Assembly (NCBI GenBank): GCA_019311105.1
Contig: JAFDDA010000048.1
Location: 1-42,425 of the forward strand
Direction: 5' to 3'
Source of the DNA: Deltaproteobacteria bacterium
GTDB taxonomy: Bacteria; Myxococcota_A; UBA9160; JAFDDA01
DNA: 42,425 nucleotides
In this document: in pieces, positions 16,393 to 24,481 of the stretch
How positions within the stretch are numbered: the stretch's first letter is position 1
Layout of the letters: each line of letters opens with the position of its first letter
Notes under the pieces: generated by a model
What the model saw: only the letters and a program-made list of their open reading frames with translations
Told to the model about the DNA's origin: nothing
Database searches by the model: none
Program-made: the position numbers and the translations under genes

Positions 16393-17133
16393 TCAAACGT
16401 TCTGGGGTTCGGGCGCTTGGGAATTCGAGGTCTGGGAACTCGGGGCCTGGGAACTCGTGGACGGGAGGCCGAGGCGCCCCCGGTCTAGATCGAACAACTC
16501 GGGCAGCAGGTCGGCGGCTTCTGCCTGCCCCGTGAGTTGGATGCGGCCGTCGGCGATGGCGTTCCCGACGGCGAAGTGGCCGAGGAGGGCGCTGATGAGA
16601 GTCGCGGGGTCGAGGCGCAGGCTCGCGTCGGCGTCGGGCTCGCCGCGGTTCTCCACGGTCGTGCCGTCCGGGCCGCCGGCCACGGCGACCACCAGGTCTT
16701 CGGGTTCGCCCGTGATGCGGATCTCGAGTCGAACCTCGGGCGTCGGCTCCCAGCGTTTGAACAGTGCGATGGCGGAGCGCGCCCAGGAAGCCTCGATCTG
16801 GTCTCCCGGTTCCGGTGGGTCGAGGAAGCGCGCGCCCCAGCGGGCCAGCTCCATCATGGCCGGCGTGAGGGCGACCCCGGCGGGGCCCAGCTCATAGACG
16901 ACCGAAGCGGCCGGCGGATCGAGGGTCCGCTGGCGCAGCAGCCCGCGCTCGACCAGCTCCTCCAGGCGGCTCGCCAGGACGCTGGTGCTGATGCCCTGGA
17001 GTCCCATCTTGAGATCGCTGAATCGCTGGGGCCCGAAGGCGACGTTACGCAGGATCAGGATGGTCCAGCGCTGGCCGAGGATCTCGGTCGCCCGGGCGAA
17101 AGGGCAGAACTGCGGGTAGCGGAACTCTCCCAT
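16393..17133 (-). CDS. HxlR family transcriptional regulator with C-terminal SCP2-like domain
   Basis: 246 residues. Residues about 5-100 form an HxlR winged helix (CPFARATEILGQRWTILILRN, RFSDLKMGLQGISTSVLASRLEEL, GLLRQRTL). Residues about 125-215 resemble an SCP2 sterol-carrier domain (LRLDPATLISALLGHFAVGNAIADGRIQLTGQ), perhaps sensing a hydrophobic ligand. The C-terminal 20 residues are a low-complexity SSQAP/SSQTS/NSQAP tail encoded by a 15-bp tandem repeat. ATG 17133 is preferred; GTG 17151 would add six residues. Paired TTCGAA sites lie just upstream. Confidence 0.85.
   Translation of the reverse strand: MGEFRYPQFCPFARATEILGQRWTILILRNVAFGPQRFSDLKMGLQGISTSVLASRLEELVERGLLRQRTLDPPAASVVYELGPAGVALTPAMMELARWGARFLDPPEPGDQIEASWARSAIALFKRWEPTPEVRLEIRITGEPEDLVVAVAGGPDGTTVENRGEPDADASLRLDPATLISALLGHFAVGNAIADGRIQLTGQAEAADLLPELFDLDRGRLGLPSTSSQAPSSQTSNSQAPEPQNV
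16404..16463. repeat. 15-bp tandem repeat, four copies, in the 3' end of the HxlR gene
   Basis: Four 15-bp units at 16404-16418, 16419-16433, 16434-16448 and 16449-16463, each starting GGG(A/G)(A/T)-like and ending before the next GGG. As the unit is a multiple of three, it adds five-residue repeats (SSQAP-like) to the C-terminus without breaking the frame. Confidence 0.8.
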
Positions 17134-17158
17134 GGCCGACGAATATCGCACCGATTGG

Positions 17159-17185
17159 TTCGAAATTCAAACAAAAAGATTCGAA
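17159..17185. promoter_or_regulatory. candidate operator: two TTCGAA palindromes 21 bp apart
   Basis: TTCGAA occurs at 17159-17164 and 17180-17185, 21 bp start to start (two helical turns), in an AT-rich stretch just upstream of the HxlR gene start at 17133. Spacing on one DNA face suits a dimeric winged-helix regulator, so autoregulation is plausible. No experimental site is known to me for this protein. Confidence 0.4.
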
Positions 17186-17466
17186 AAGTTATCTATGTGA
17201 TTTATATGGCGTTTTCGGATCGGGCGAGGTGCCCTTCGAGCACCGAGGCAAGCCAATCGCGGAAGCGTTCGGCTCCGTCGGGCCCCTCGACGCCGGCGCT
17301 GCTGGCCTTCACCTTCGCGCAGACGCGCACACCGGGGATCGGTGTGATCGTGGGCCATGCGCTGTGGCGGGCGCGCGGCGATTTTGCGCGGGCGCGTGGG
17401 ATCATCTGGCGCGGGTTCCGGCGCGGGCTGCGCGCGGAATGGCTCCCGGCCCAGGCCGCATCGCCG
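17186..17466. other. intergenic stretch without a supported gene
   Basis: Open frames occur on both strands, but their composition is arginine- and alanine-rich shadow sequence and no family is recognised. Positions 17186-17215 continue the AT-rich promoter-like block for the HxlR gene. The remainder is GC-rich. Confidence 0.4.
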
Positions 17467-17655
17467 CTAGTAGGCTTCCGGGATTCTCGCCTGGAGCATC
17501 GGCGTGATGCGCACGCTCCCACTCGCGATCATGTGATCGACGGTCGCGAAGATCTCGGTTTCGTCCTCGGTCAGCTCGGCGAGAACCATCACCAGCTCGA
17601 CCAAGGTGACCTCGACCGGCTGGACTTCCTCGAACCACGGCGCGCTCTGGCCCAT
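17467..17655 (-). CDS. small conserved acidic protein next to the pqq operon
   Basis: 62 residues, acidic and soluble, centred on VEVTLVELVMVLAELTEDETEIFATVDHMIASGSVRI. This looks like a short helical domain of a kind seen as small orphan proteins in Myxococcus-like genomes; no function is assigned. It does not have the Glu-x3-Tyr of PqqA. ATG 17655 is preceded by GGGGGAAG and, 30-45 nt upstream, by a sigma-54-type promoter, so it is probably transcribed on its own rather than only by read-through from pqqE, whose stop lies 166 nt upstream. Confidence 0.7.
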   Translation of the reverse strand: MGQSAPWFEEVQPVEVTLVELVMVLAELTEDETEIFATVDHMIASGSVRITPMLQARIPEAY

Positions 17656-17684
17656 ATGTCTTCTTCCCCCTGTGGAAGCTCTTG

Positions 17685-17700
17685 TGCACGGCATGTGCCA
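17685..17700 (-). promoter_or_regulatory. sigma-54 (-24/-12) type promoter
   Basis: On the minus strand the 16-mer is TGGCACATGCCGTGCA, matching TGGCACGNNNNTTGCW at all but two positions, with GG and GC in exact register. Transcription would start near 17674, giving a 5' leader of about 19 nt that contains the GGGGGAAG ribosome-binding site of the small gene at 17655. Confidence 0.6.
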
Positions 17701-17821
17701 ACCACCGGCAGAAGGGCCCACAAACGTAGAAGGGGAGGCGTGGCGCGGACTTGGCGCACGACGCAGTGCGGCGATCACGTGCCGCGATGCGTCGAAACCG
17801 TATGGATTCCGGACGGTTGCG

Positions 17822-18904
17822 TCAGGAAGCCGACGTGGCGCGGTGGCGGATGGGCCGTATGCCGTCGCCTTCGGCGGCATCTCGGGCGGCCAGGATCGCC
17901 GAGCGATCCGGGGCCAGGCCGCAGGCCGGATCGGTGGCGGCGGCGTCGCCGAGGAGCGCGAAGGCCTGGCAACGACAGCCGCCGTGGTCGCGGGCGCGTT
18001 CCGAGCAGCTGCGGCAGGGCTCCTGCATCCAGTCTTCGCCGCGGAATGCGTTCATGCCGGGTGCCTCGCCCCAGCACTCGGCCAGCGAGCGTTCACCGAA
18101 GCGCCAGAACTCGAGGCCCGGGAGGTCGGCCGCGGCATGGCACGGCAGCACGCGGCCCGAAGGATCGACGAGCAACATCTTCTGCCCCCAGCCCCCCATG
18201 CAGGGCTTCGGCCGCTCGCGGTGGTAGTCCGGAATCGCGATCAGGATCTCCGGGCGTGCACTCTCGGCGCGCGCCGCTTCCACGCGCAGGCGGGCTCGTT
18301 CGAGTTGCGCGCGCGAGGGCAGCAGGGCTTCGCGGTTCAGCAACGCCCATCCGTAGTACTGCACGTTCGCGAGTTCGAGGCGCTCGACGTCGAGTTCACG
18401 CGCCAGGGCGATGATCGCATCCACACGGTCGACGTTCCCGCGGTGCACGACGACGTTCAGCAGGATGGGCAGCCCGCGCGCACGAACCGCGCGGGCGAAG
18501 GCGAGCTTGCGTTCGAAGCTCTCGGTGCCCGCCATGGCGTCGGAGGCGGCCGGGTCGGAATCCTGGATCGAGAGCTGCACGCTGCGCAGGCCGGCTTCGA
18601 TGAGCGGGTCGAGACCTGCGGGCTCGATGAGCGTTCCCGCGGTCACCAGGTGGGGGTAGAGGTTCGCCGCCGCAGCGTGGGCGACGATCTCTCGGAGGTC
18701 GGGCCGCAGCGTGGGCTCACCCCCCGTGAGGCCGACGTGGATCGCGCCCAGCGCCGCCGCCTCGTGCATCACCCGGCCCCAGGCATCGCTGTCGAGGCCG
18801 TCGCGCACCGAAGCCCAATCGAGGGGGTTCGAGCAGTACCCACAGCGCAGAGGGCAGCGATAGGTGAGTTCAGCGATCAGGTTGAGGGGGCGCGGCGTGT
18901 CCAT
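17822..18904 (-). CDS. pqqE: PQQ biosynthesis radical SAM protein PqqE
   Basis: 360 residues. Radical SAM CxxxCxxC motif in YRCPLRCGYCSNP, then GLTGGEPTLRPDL. A C-terminal SPASM region holds the auxiliary-cluster cysteines (CMGGWGQ, LPCHAA, CRSCSERARDHGGCRC). PqqE cross-links the glutamate and tyrosine of the PqqA peptide, with PqqD as chaperone. ATG 18904 lies 1 nt after the pqqCD stop. It is the third gene of pqqB-pqqCD-pqqE. Confidence 0.95.
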   Translation of the reverse strand: MDTPRPLNLIAELTYRCPLRCGYCSNPLDWASVRDGLDSDAWGRVMHEAAALGAIHVGLTGGEPTLRPDLREIVAHAAAANLYPHLVTAGTLIEPAGLDPLIEAGLRSVQLSIQDSDPAASDAMAGTESFERKLAFARAVRARGLPILLNVVVHRGNVDRVDAIIALARELDVERLELANVQYYGWALLNREALLPSRAQLERARLRVEAARAESARPEILIAIPDYHRERPKPCMGGWGQKMLLVDPSGRVLPCHAAADLPGLEFWRFGERSLAECWGEAPGMNAFRGEDWMQEPCRSCSERARDHGGCRCQAFALLGDAAATDPACGLAPDRSAILAARDAAEGDGIRPIRHRATSAS

Positions 18905-18905
18905 C

Positions 18906-19859
18906 TCATCCGGCCGTGGCGCTGGCCGCGCAGGCCAGAACGCCGGCCCGCTCCATGTGGGCGATGAAGTCGTGGGCGTCGGGGTAGGCGGTCTTCGCGT
19001 CGGGATGGCGGTGGGCGATCTCGAGGGCGAGTGCGTCGGCACTTTTCTCGCCATCGCAGAGGTCGAGTAGCTCGCGGGCCGACTCGTTCAGAGCCACGGC
19101 ACGTTCGGGCAGCACCACGAGCGTGCGATCTTCGGCAGAGTCGTTGCGCACCTCCGCGTGGGGCACGAGCTCCGGGCGCCGCGCCGCCGCTTCCACGGCG
19201 TCGAGCAGAGACCAGAGGATCTCGCACTTCCGCTCGAGGGCGGCCACGCAGCGAGCCGCGTCCTCCGGGGAGTCGGCGTGGTCGAGCACCCAGGAGAGCC
19301 CGAACGCCGCGTCGCGAGGCGCCTGGCTCGTGCGCGATTGGAAGTAGCGGAGCCCCTCGGCCGCGACCCACGGGTAGTGGGCTTCGAAGGCCGCGATGCG
19401 CACCTTCATGATGTCGCCGGCGAACATCTCGGTGAGCGACGAGGCGACGGAATCGAACAGGTCGTGGGATTCGACGAACTCGACGTAGGCGTCGCAGGCC
19501 TCGCGGACCCCCGGCAGGACGAAGCGCAGACTCTCGACTTCGTCGCGGTCGCAACCCGTGGCCGAGGCGAGTTCGAGCCAGAGTTCGAGCCCGCCTTCGC
19601 CCGGCTTCTCGCCGTCGTGGTCGTGGATGCGGCCGATCCACTCGCGCCGGAACTCCGTGTCGGTCCCGTCCTTCGCGAGAATCGTCGAGTCCTTCTTCGG
19701 GATGCGCGTCTGGTAGTAGTACCGGTTGCGCGCCCAGGCGCGGATCTCCTCCGCCGAGAGCTCGCCCGCGTGCATTCGCAGGTTGAAGGGGTGGCGGTGG
19801 TGGTAGCGCTCCTCGCCGACCGCCCGCAGGCGCGCCTCGAGATCGGCGCGTGCGCTCAC
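18906..19859 (-). CDS. pqqCD: PqqC-PqqD fusion: PQQ synthase joined to PqqA-binding chaperone
   Basis: 317 residues. Residues 1-225 are PqqC (RYHHRHPFNLRMHAGELS, RNRYYYQTRIPKKDSTILAK, EMFAGDIMKVRIAAFEAHYPW), the cofactor-free oxidase that makes PQQ in the last step. Residues about 238-312 are PqqD (VVLPERAVALNESARELLDLCDGEKSADALA), which binds PqqA and presents it to PqqE. The same fusion is known from Methylobacterium. The GTG start at 19859 overlaps the pqqB stop by 4 nt (GTGA). Confidence 0.95.
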   Translation of the reverse strand: MSARADLEARLRAVGEERYHHRHPFNLRMHAGELSAEEIRAWARNRYYYQTRIPKKDSTILAKDGTDTEFRREWIGRIHDHDGEKPGEGGLELWLELASATGCDRDEVESLRFVLPGVREACDAYVEFVESHDLFDSVASSLTEMFAGDIMKVRIAAFEAHYPWVAAEGLRYFQSRTSQAPRDAAFGLSWVLDHADSPEDAARCVAALERKCEILWSLLDAVEAAARRPELVPHAEVRNDSAEDRTLVVLPERAVALNESARELLDLCDGEKSADALALEIAHRHPDAKTAYPDAHDFIAHMERAGVLACAASATAG

Positions 19860-20752
19860 AACTCGATCTCCATGCCGTCGCGTGCCACCTCGACGCCGTG
19901 CTTCGCGACGCTGTGGGTTTCGGGCGCATTCGCGTCGAGGATCGGGTTCGTGTTGTTCATGTGGATGTAGAGCCTGCGGCCGGGTGTGCCCGCCAGGGTT
20001 TCGAGGCTGCCGCGCGGGCCCGTCACCGGGACGTGGGCCATGACGAAGGCGTCGGGGGCGCCCGGGCGTTGGCGCTGGAGCTCGTCTGCCGTGTGGAAGG
20101 TCCCGTCGACGAAGGCACAGTCGGCGTTCTCGAGCTCCGCACGGACTCCGGCATCGATCTCGCGCGTGCCCGGAACGAAGACCAGCCGCTTCCCCGTTTC
20201 GAGTTCGGTCACACGCACGCCGACGTTCCCCTCGGCGGAGTAGGGCGCGGCCACTTCCTTCAGGAACCCGGGAGTCTTGCCCGGTGCTGGGAAGAAGCGT
20301 GCCTCGAGGCGCTCGTCGCGATCGAGGGGGAAGGGCCGGTCGAGGCCGAAGGCGCCCCACGCGCCATCGAGCAGGCGAAAGCACGCGTTGTGGTCGAGCA
20401 ATGCGCGTCGCACCCACTCGGTCGAACAGACGCGGTAGGAGAGGGCCTCGCGCAGCACGAGCAGGCCGATCGTGTGGTCGAGTTCGGCGTTGGTGAGGAC
20501 GACGGTGTCGAGGGGGAGGTCGCGCGTGCCCGGGCGCGGGTGGAGGGGCGCGGTCGCCGCGAGTTGGGTCCGGATGTCGGGTGCGGCATTCAGGATCGAC
20601 CAGCGGCCGCCATCCGCCGAGACCGCGATGGAGGGTTGCGTGCGCGCCGGGACGTCCGGGTCGCCGGCGCGAGCCCGCACGCAATTCTCGCACCCGCAAT
20701 TCCACTGGGGCAGCCCGCCTCCCGCACACGAGCCCAGCACTCGGATCTTCAT
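19856..20752 (-). CDS. pqqB: PQQ biosynthesis protein PqqB
   Basis: 298 residues, metallo-beta-lactamase fold. MKIRVLGSCAGGGLPQWNCGCENC at the start, RTQPSIAVSADGGRWSILNAAPDI, TNAELDHTIGLLVLREAL and YIHMNNTNPIL are PqqB signatures. PqqB hydroxylates the tyrosine-derived ring of the PqqA dipeptide. ATG 20752 follows an AGGGGCGGGG sequence. It is divergent from ileS, with 99 nt between the starts; no pqqA peptide gene fits there or elsewhere in the window. Confidence 0.95.
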   Translation of the reverse strand: MKIRVLGSCAGGGLPQWNCGCENCVRARAGDPDVPARTQPSIAVSADGGRWSILNAAPDIRTQLAATAPLHPRPGTRDLPLDTVVLTNAELDHTIGLLVLREALSYRVCSTEWVRRALLDHNACFRLLDGAWGAFGLDRPFPLDRDERLEARFFPAPGKTPGFLKEVAAPYSAEGNVGVRVTELETGKRLVFVPGTREIDAGVRAELENADCAFVDGTFHTADELQRQRPGAPDAFVMAHVPVTGPRGSLETLAGTPGRRLYIHMNNTNPILDANAPETHSVAKHGVEVARDGMEIEL

Positions 20753-20851
20753 CGCCCCGCCCCTCGTATTCTCGTCGCGAGCATAGCCCCGGCGGAGAGG
20801 GTTTTCTGGATTGCGGCGCCAGTTCCGATTCCGCCTTCGGCGGGGTAGCTT

Positions 20852-23800
20852 ATGCGCCCCATGACCCAGCCCGTGTTCCAAAAGGTCGCCCCGGTCGAGA
20901 ATTTTCCCGAGGCGGAGGCGCGCATCGCCGCGTGGTGGCGCGAACGCGAGACATTTCGTCGCTCGCTCGAAAAGCGCGCGGGCGGGCCACGCTGGACGTT
21001 CTACGAAGGGCCGCCCACGGCGAACGGCCTGCCCCACAACGGCTCGGTCCTGACCCGGGTCATGAAGGACGTCTTCCCGCGCTACCGCTCCATGCGCGGC
21101 TACGACGTCCCGCGCAAAGCCGGCTGGGACACCCACGGCCTGCCCGTCGAGATCGAAGTGGAGAAGGAGCTCCGCATCTCGGGCAAGCAGGCCATCGTCG
21201 ACTACGGCGTCGAGCCCTTCGTGCGCCGCTGCATCGACAGCGTCTTCCGCTACGTCGGCGAGTGGGAGACCTTGACCGAGAAGCTCGGGTTCTGGATCGA
21301 CACCGACGATGCCTACGTCACCTACCACGAGTCCTACGTGGAGTCGGTCTGGTGGGCGCTGTCCGAACTCTACAAGCAGGGGCTCCTGTATCAGGGACAC
21401 AAGGTCGTGTGGTGGTGGGCCCAGGGCGGCACGGCGCTCTCGGCCGCCGAGGTCGGCGAGGGCTACAAGGAGGTGGACGACCCCTCCCTCTACGTTCGGC
21501 TCCCGCTGGCCGACGGCTCGGGCCGCTCGCTGCTCGCCTGGACGACGACGCCCTGGACCCTGCCGGGCAACTGCTTCGCTGCGGTGAAGCCCGCGTTCGA
21601 CTACGCCGACGTTCGAGATGGCGACGACGTGTTGGTCGTGGCGGCGGCGCTGGTGCCGACCCTCGCCGAGAAGGTCGGGCGCGAGCTCACGATCGAGCGC
21701 ACCTATCGCGGGGAAGAACTCGTCGGCCTTGCCTACGAGCCGCCCTTCGATTGGTTTCACGGCCAGGCCGAACGGCCGGGCGGCGAGGGGGGCTACTGGC
21801 GCGTCGTGCCCGCCGACTTCGTCGAGCTGACGGCCGGCACCGGTGTGGTGCATGTCGCGCCGGCCTACGGCGAGGTCGACTTCGAGCTACTCGCCGGCGA
21901 GCGCAAGGCGCGCGAGCTTCCGCTGGTGAATGCGGTCCTCCCCGATGGCAGCTTCGACGGCGAGGTGGCGCCGTCGCCCTACGCCGGCCGCTGGGTCAAG
22001 GAGTGCGATCGCGACCTCATCCGAGAGCTCGAGGCACGCGGCCTGGCCTGGCACACCGAGACCTACCGGCACGACTATCCATTCTGCTGGCGCGCGGAGA
22101 ACGACCCGCTCATCCAGTACGCGCGCCCCGCGTGGTACGTCCGGACGACGGACCGCGTGGAGGAAGCGCTCGCCAACAACGCGGCCATCGGCTGGCTGCC
22201 CGAGCACATCCAGGAGGGCCGCTTCGGCGACTTCCTGCGCAACAACGTCGACTGGGCGCTTTCGCGCGAACGTTTCTGGGGCACGCCGCTCAACATCTGG
22301 GTGAACGACGAGACGGGCGCCATGGACGCGCCCGCGTCGGTGGCCGACATCCTGGAGCGCAACCCGGATGCCTTCGCCCGCTTCGACGCATCGCTCGCGG
22401 AAGACCCGACGCTCTCGCCCCACCTGCGGGTGCACAAGCCCTGGATCGACTACGTGACCTGGCAGAAGCCGGGCGAGCCCGGCACGTATCGACGCGTCCC
22501 CGAGGTGATCGACGCGTGGTTCGATTCCGGCTCGATGCCCTTCGCCCAGTGGGGTTACCCGCACCGCAACCGCGAAGAGTTCGAAGCAGCGTTCCCCGCC
22601 GACTTCATCTGCGAAGCCATCGACCAGACGCGCGGCTGGTTCAACTCACTGCTCTGGATCTCGACCCTGCTCTTCGGGGAGAGCGAGCTGCCGCACCCCT
22701 TCCGCAACTGCGTCGTCCTCGGACACGTGTGCGACCGGGCCGGACGCAAGGAGTCGAAGAGCAAGGGCAACTACACGCCGCCCGAGATCATCCTCGACCG
22801 CGTGCGGCTGGAATTCGCCGTCGCTGATTCGGGAAAGGACGCTCCGCCCGCGGGGCGCGCACGCATCGGCCGAGAAGACTACGAAGGGCTCGACTTCACC
22901 GGCGAGAAGACGACGGTTCGGATCTATCGCGGCGATGCCGAGGGCTCGGGTGTCGATCTGACCCTCGAGCCCGCGAAGCTCCCGCGTCGGGTGATCGAGC
23001 TGTCGCCTGCCGACCGTGAGGCTCTCGGCGTCGAGCTCGCGCCCCACGGCCTCGAGACCCGGCTCGGCGAGGTCCCGAGCCTGCCCGCCACCCAGAAGCT
23101 CTTCGTCGAAGACCCGGGCACGCCTGCGCCGGGCGCCGATGCCTTCCGTTGGTTCTTCTTCGCGGCGAGCCCGTCGTGGAGCAACACGCGTCACTCGCTC
23201 GGCGGCGTGCGTTCGCTGCAGCGCGACGTGCCGATGAAGCTGCGCAACGTCTATGCCTTCCTCACGATCTACGCGAACGTGGACGGCTTCGACCCATCGG
23301 ATGCCACATGTCGCGCCGGCCGCCGCCCGGCCGGCGAGCGTGCGTTGCTCGACCGCTGGATCCTCTCCGAGCTGGCGCTGACGAATCGCCGCGTGATCGA
23401 GCACATGGACGGGTATCGCCTCTACGAGGCCACCACGGCGCTCTCCGAGTTCGTGGACGCGCTGTCGAACTGGTACGTCCGCCGCAGTCGCGACCGCTTC
23501 TGGGCGCCGGGTCTCGAACCCGACAAGCTCGACGCCCACTGGACGCTCTACGAGAGCGTCGTGACCCTGGCGAAGCTGCTCGCGCCGTTCCTGCCCTTCG
23601 CCACCGAAGACCTCTGGCAGAACCTCGTGCGCGGGCCCTTCCCCGAGAGCGACGACGAGAGCGTCCACCTCGCGGACTTCCCCGAGCCCGACGCGGCCCA
23701 CATCGACGAGGCGCTCTCCGACGCGATGGGCCTCGTGCGCGAGATCGTCTCCCTCGGCATGCAGGTGCGCACGGCCGAGAAGTTGAGGGTGCGCCAGCCC

Positions 23801-24457
23801 CTCGAAGCCGCCGAGGTCGTGCTCGCCCGTCCGGAGCTCGCGGCGACCATCGAGCCCTACCTCGATCTGGTGCGTGATGAGCTGAACGTCCACGCCGTGC
23901 ACTTCGTCCCCAAGGCCGACGAGTACGTGAGCTATCGCGTGCAGCCGAACTTCCGCGCCCTCGGGCCGCGCGTCGGCAAGCGGATGCCGGCGCTGAAGAA
24001 GACCCTCGGTGAAGCCGATGGCGCGACCTTGTTGGCGGAACTCGAGGCTGAGGGCCACGTGTCGATCGAAATCGACGGCGAACGCTTCGAGCTGTCCCCC
24101 GACGAGATCTCCGTCACGCTGCAGGCGAAGGAGGGCTTCGCGGCGGCGGCGGGGCCGGGCGGGGTGGTCGTTCTGCGCACGGCGCTCACGCCCGAGTTGC
24201 TCGATGAGGGCCGTTTCCGCGAGGTGGTGAACCGCGTCCAGAACCTGCGCAAGGAACTCGACCTCGAGTACACGGCGCGTATCGAGCTGACGCTCGATGG
24301 CTCCGCGACTCTGCTCGATGCCATCCGGCCGCGGGTAGACCAGCTGAAGGCAGACACGCTCGCCAGCGCCGTGGCCTTCGACTCCCCGACGGAATCGCAC
24401 GACTTCGAGATCGACGACGAGCCCCTGCGCGTCGGCCTGGCGGTCGTCCCGAGCTAG
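20852..24457 (+). CDS. ileS: isoleucyl-tRNA synthetase with variant signature motifs
   Basis: 1201 residues, longer than the usual 930-1050. It charges tRNA-Ile and edits valine. GWDTHGLPVEIEVEK, AGTGVVHVAPAYGEVD (editing site), FDSGSMPFAQWGYP and RSRDRFW are clear. The HIGH motif reads HNGS (62-65) and KMSKS reads KESKS (633-637). After NYTPPEI comes an insert of about 100 residues (655-755) before DAFRWFFFAASPSW. I recall similar inserts in myxobacterial IleRS. ATG 20852 is used; ATG 20861 (MTQPVF) is an alternative. A UUCG-capped hairpin (CCGCC TTCG GCGG, near 20831) lies just before the start. Confidence 0.93.
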   Translation: MRPMTQPVFQKVAPVENFPEAEARIAAWWRERETFRRSLEKRAGGPRWTFYEGPPTANGLPHNGSVLTRVMKDVFPRYRSMRGYDVPRKAGWDTHGLPVEIEVEKELRISGKQAIVDYGVEPFVRRCIDSVFRYVGEWETLTEKLGFWIDTDDAYVTYHESYVESVWWALSELYKQGLLYQGHKVVWWWAQGGTALSAAEVGEGYKEVDDPSLYVRLPLADGSGRSLLAWTTTPWTLPGNCFAAVKPAFDYADVRDGDDVLVVAAALVPTLAEKVGRELTIERTYRGEELVGLAYEPPFDWFHGQAERPGGEGGYWRVVPADFVELTAGTGVVHVAPAYGEVDFELLAGERKARELPLVNAVLPDGSFDGEVAPSPYAGRWVKECDRDLIRELEARGLAWHTETYRHDYPFCWRAENDPLIQYARPAWYVRTTDRVEEALANNAAIGWLPEHIQEGRFGDFLRNNVDWALSRERFWGTPLNIWVNDETGAMDAPASVADILERNPDAFARFDASLAEDPTLSPHLRVHKPWIDYVTWQKPGEPGTYRRVPEVIDAWFDSGSMPFAQWGYPHRNREEFEAAFPADFICEAIDQTRGWFNSLLWISTLLFGESELPHPFRNCVVLGHVCDRAGRKESKSKGNYTPPEIILDRVRLEFAVADSGKDAPPAGRARIGREDYEGLDFTGEKTTVRIYRGDAEGSGVDLTLEPAKLPRRVIELSPADREALGVELAPHGLETRLGEVPSLPATQKLFVEDPGTPAPGADAFRWFFFAASPSWSNTRHSLGGVRSLQRDVPMKLRNVYAFLTIYANVDGFDPSDATCRAGRRPAGERALLDRWILSELALTNRRVIEHMDGYRLYEATTALSEFVDALSNWYVRRSRDRFWAPGLEPDKLDAHWTLYESVVTLAKLLAPFLPFATEDLWQNLVRGPFPESDDESVHLADFPEPDAAHIDEALSDAMGLVREIVSLGMQVRTAEKLRVRQPLEAAEVVLARPELAATIEPYLDLVRDELNVHAVHFVPKADEYVSYRVQPNFRALGPRVGKRMPALKKTLGEADGATLLAELEAEGHVSIEIDGERFELSPDEISVTLQAKEGFAAAAGPGGVVVLRTALTPELLDEGRFREVVNRVQNLRKELDLEYTARIELTLDGSATLLDAIRPRVDQLKADTLASAVAFDSPTESHDFEIDDEPLRVGLAVVPS

Positions 24458-24481
24458 CCAGCACTCGGCCCGGCTAGCTCG
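24450..24481. terminator. inverted repeat spanning the convergent ileS and cytochrome gene stops
   Basis: CGAGCTAGCC at 24450-24459 is the perfect inverted complement of GGCTAGCTCG at 24472-24481, with a 12-nt loop. Each arm contains one of the two TAG stops. No T-run follows on either strand, so it is a terminator-like structure rather than a classical intrinsic terminator. Confidence 0.5.

Noticed and set aside
13900-16488. 862-residue plus-strand open frame
   Set aside because: It runs antisense through the trehalose and GST genes, has no domain signature, and its codon pattern mirrors the real minus-strand genes.
17202-17522. 106-residue minus-strand frame between the HxlR gene and the small pqq-side protein
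   Set aside because: It overlaps the small gene out of frame, has basic low-complexity composition and no start signal or family resemblance.
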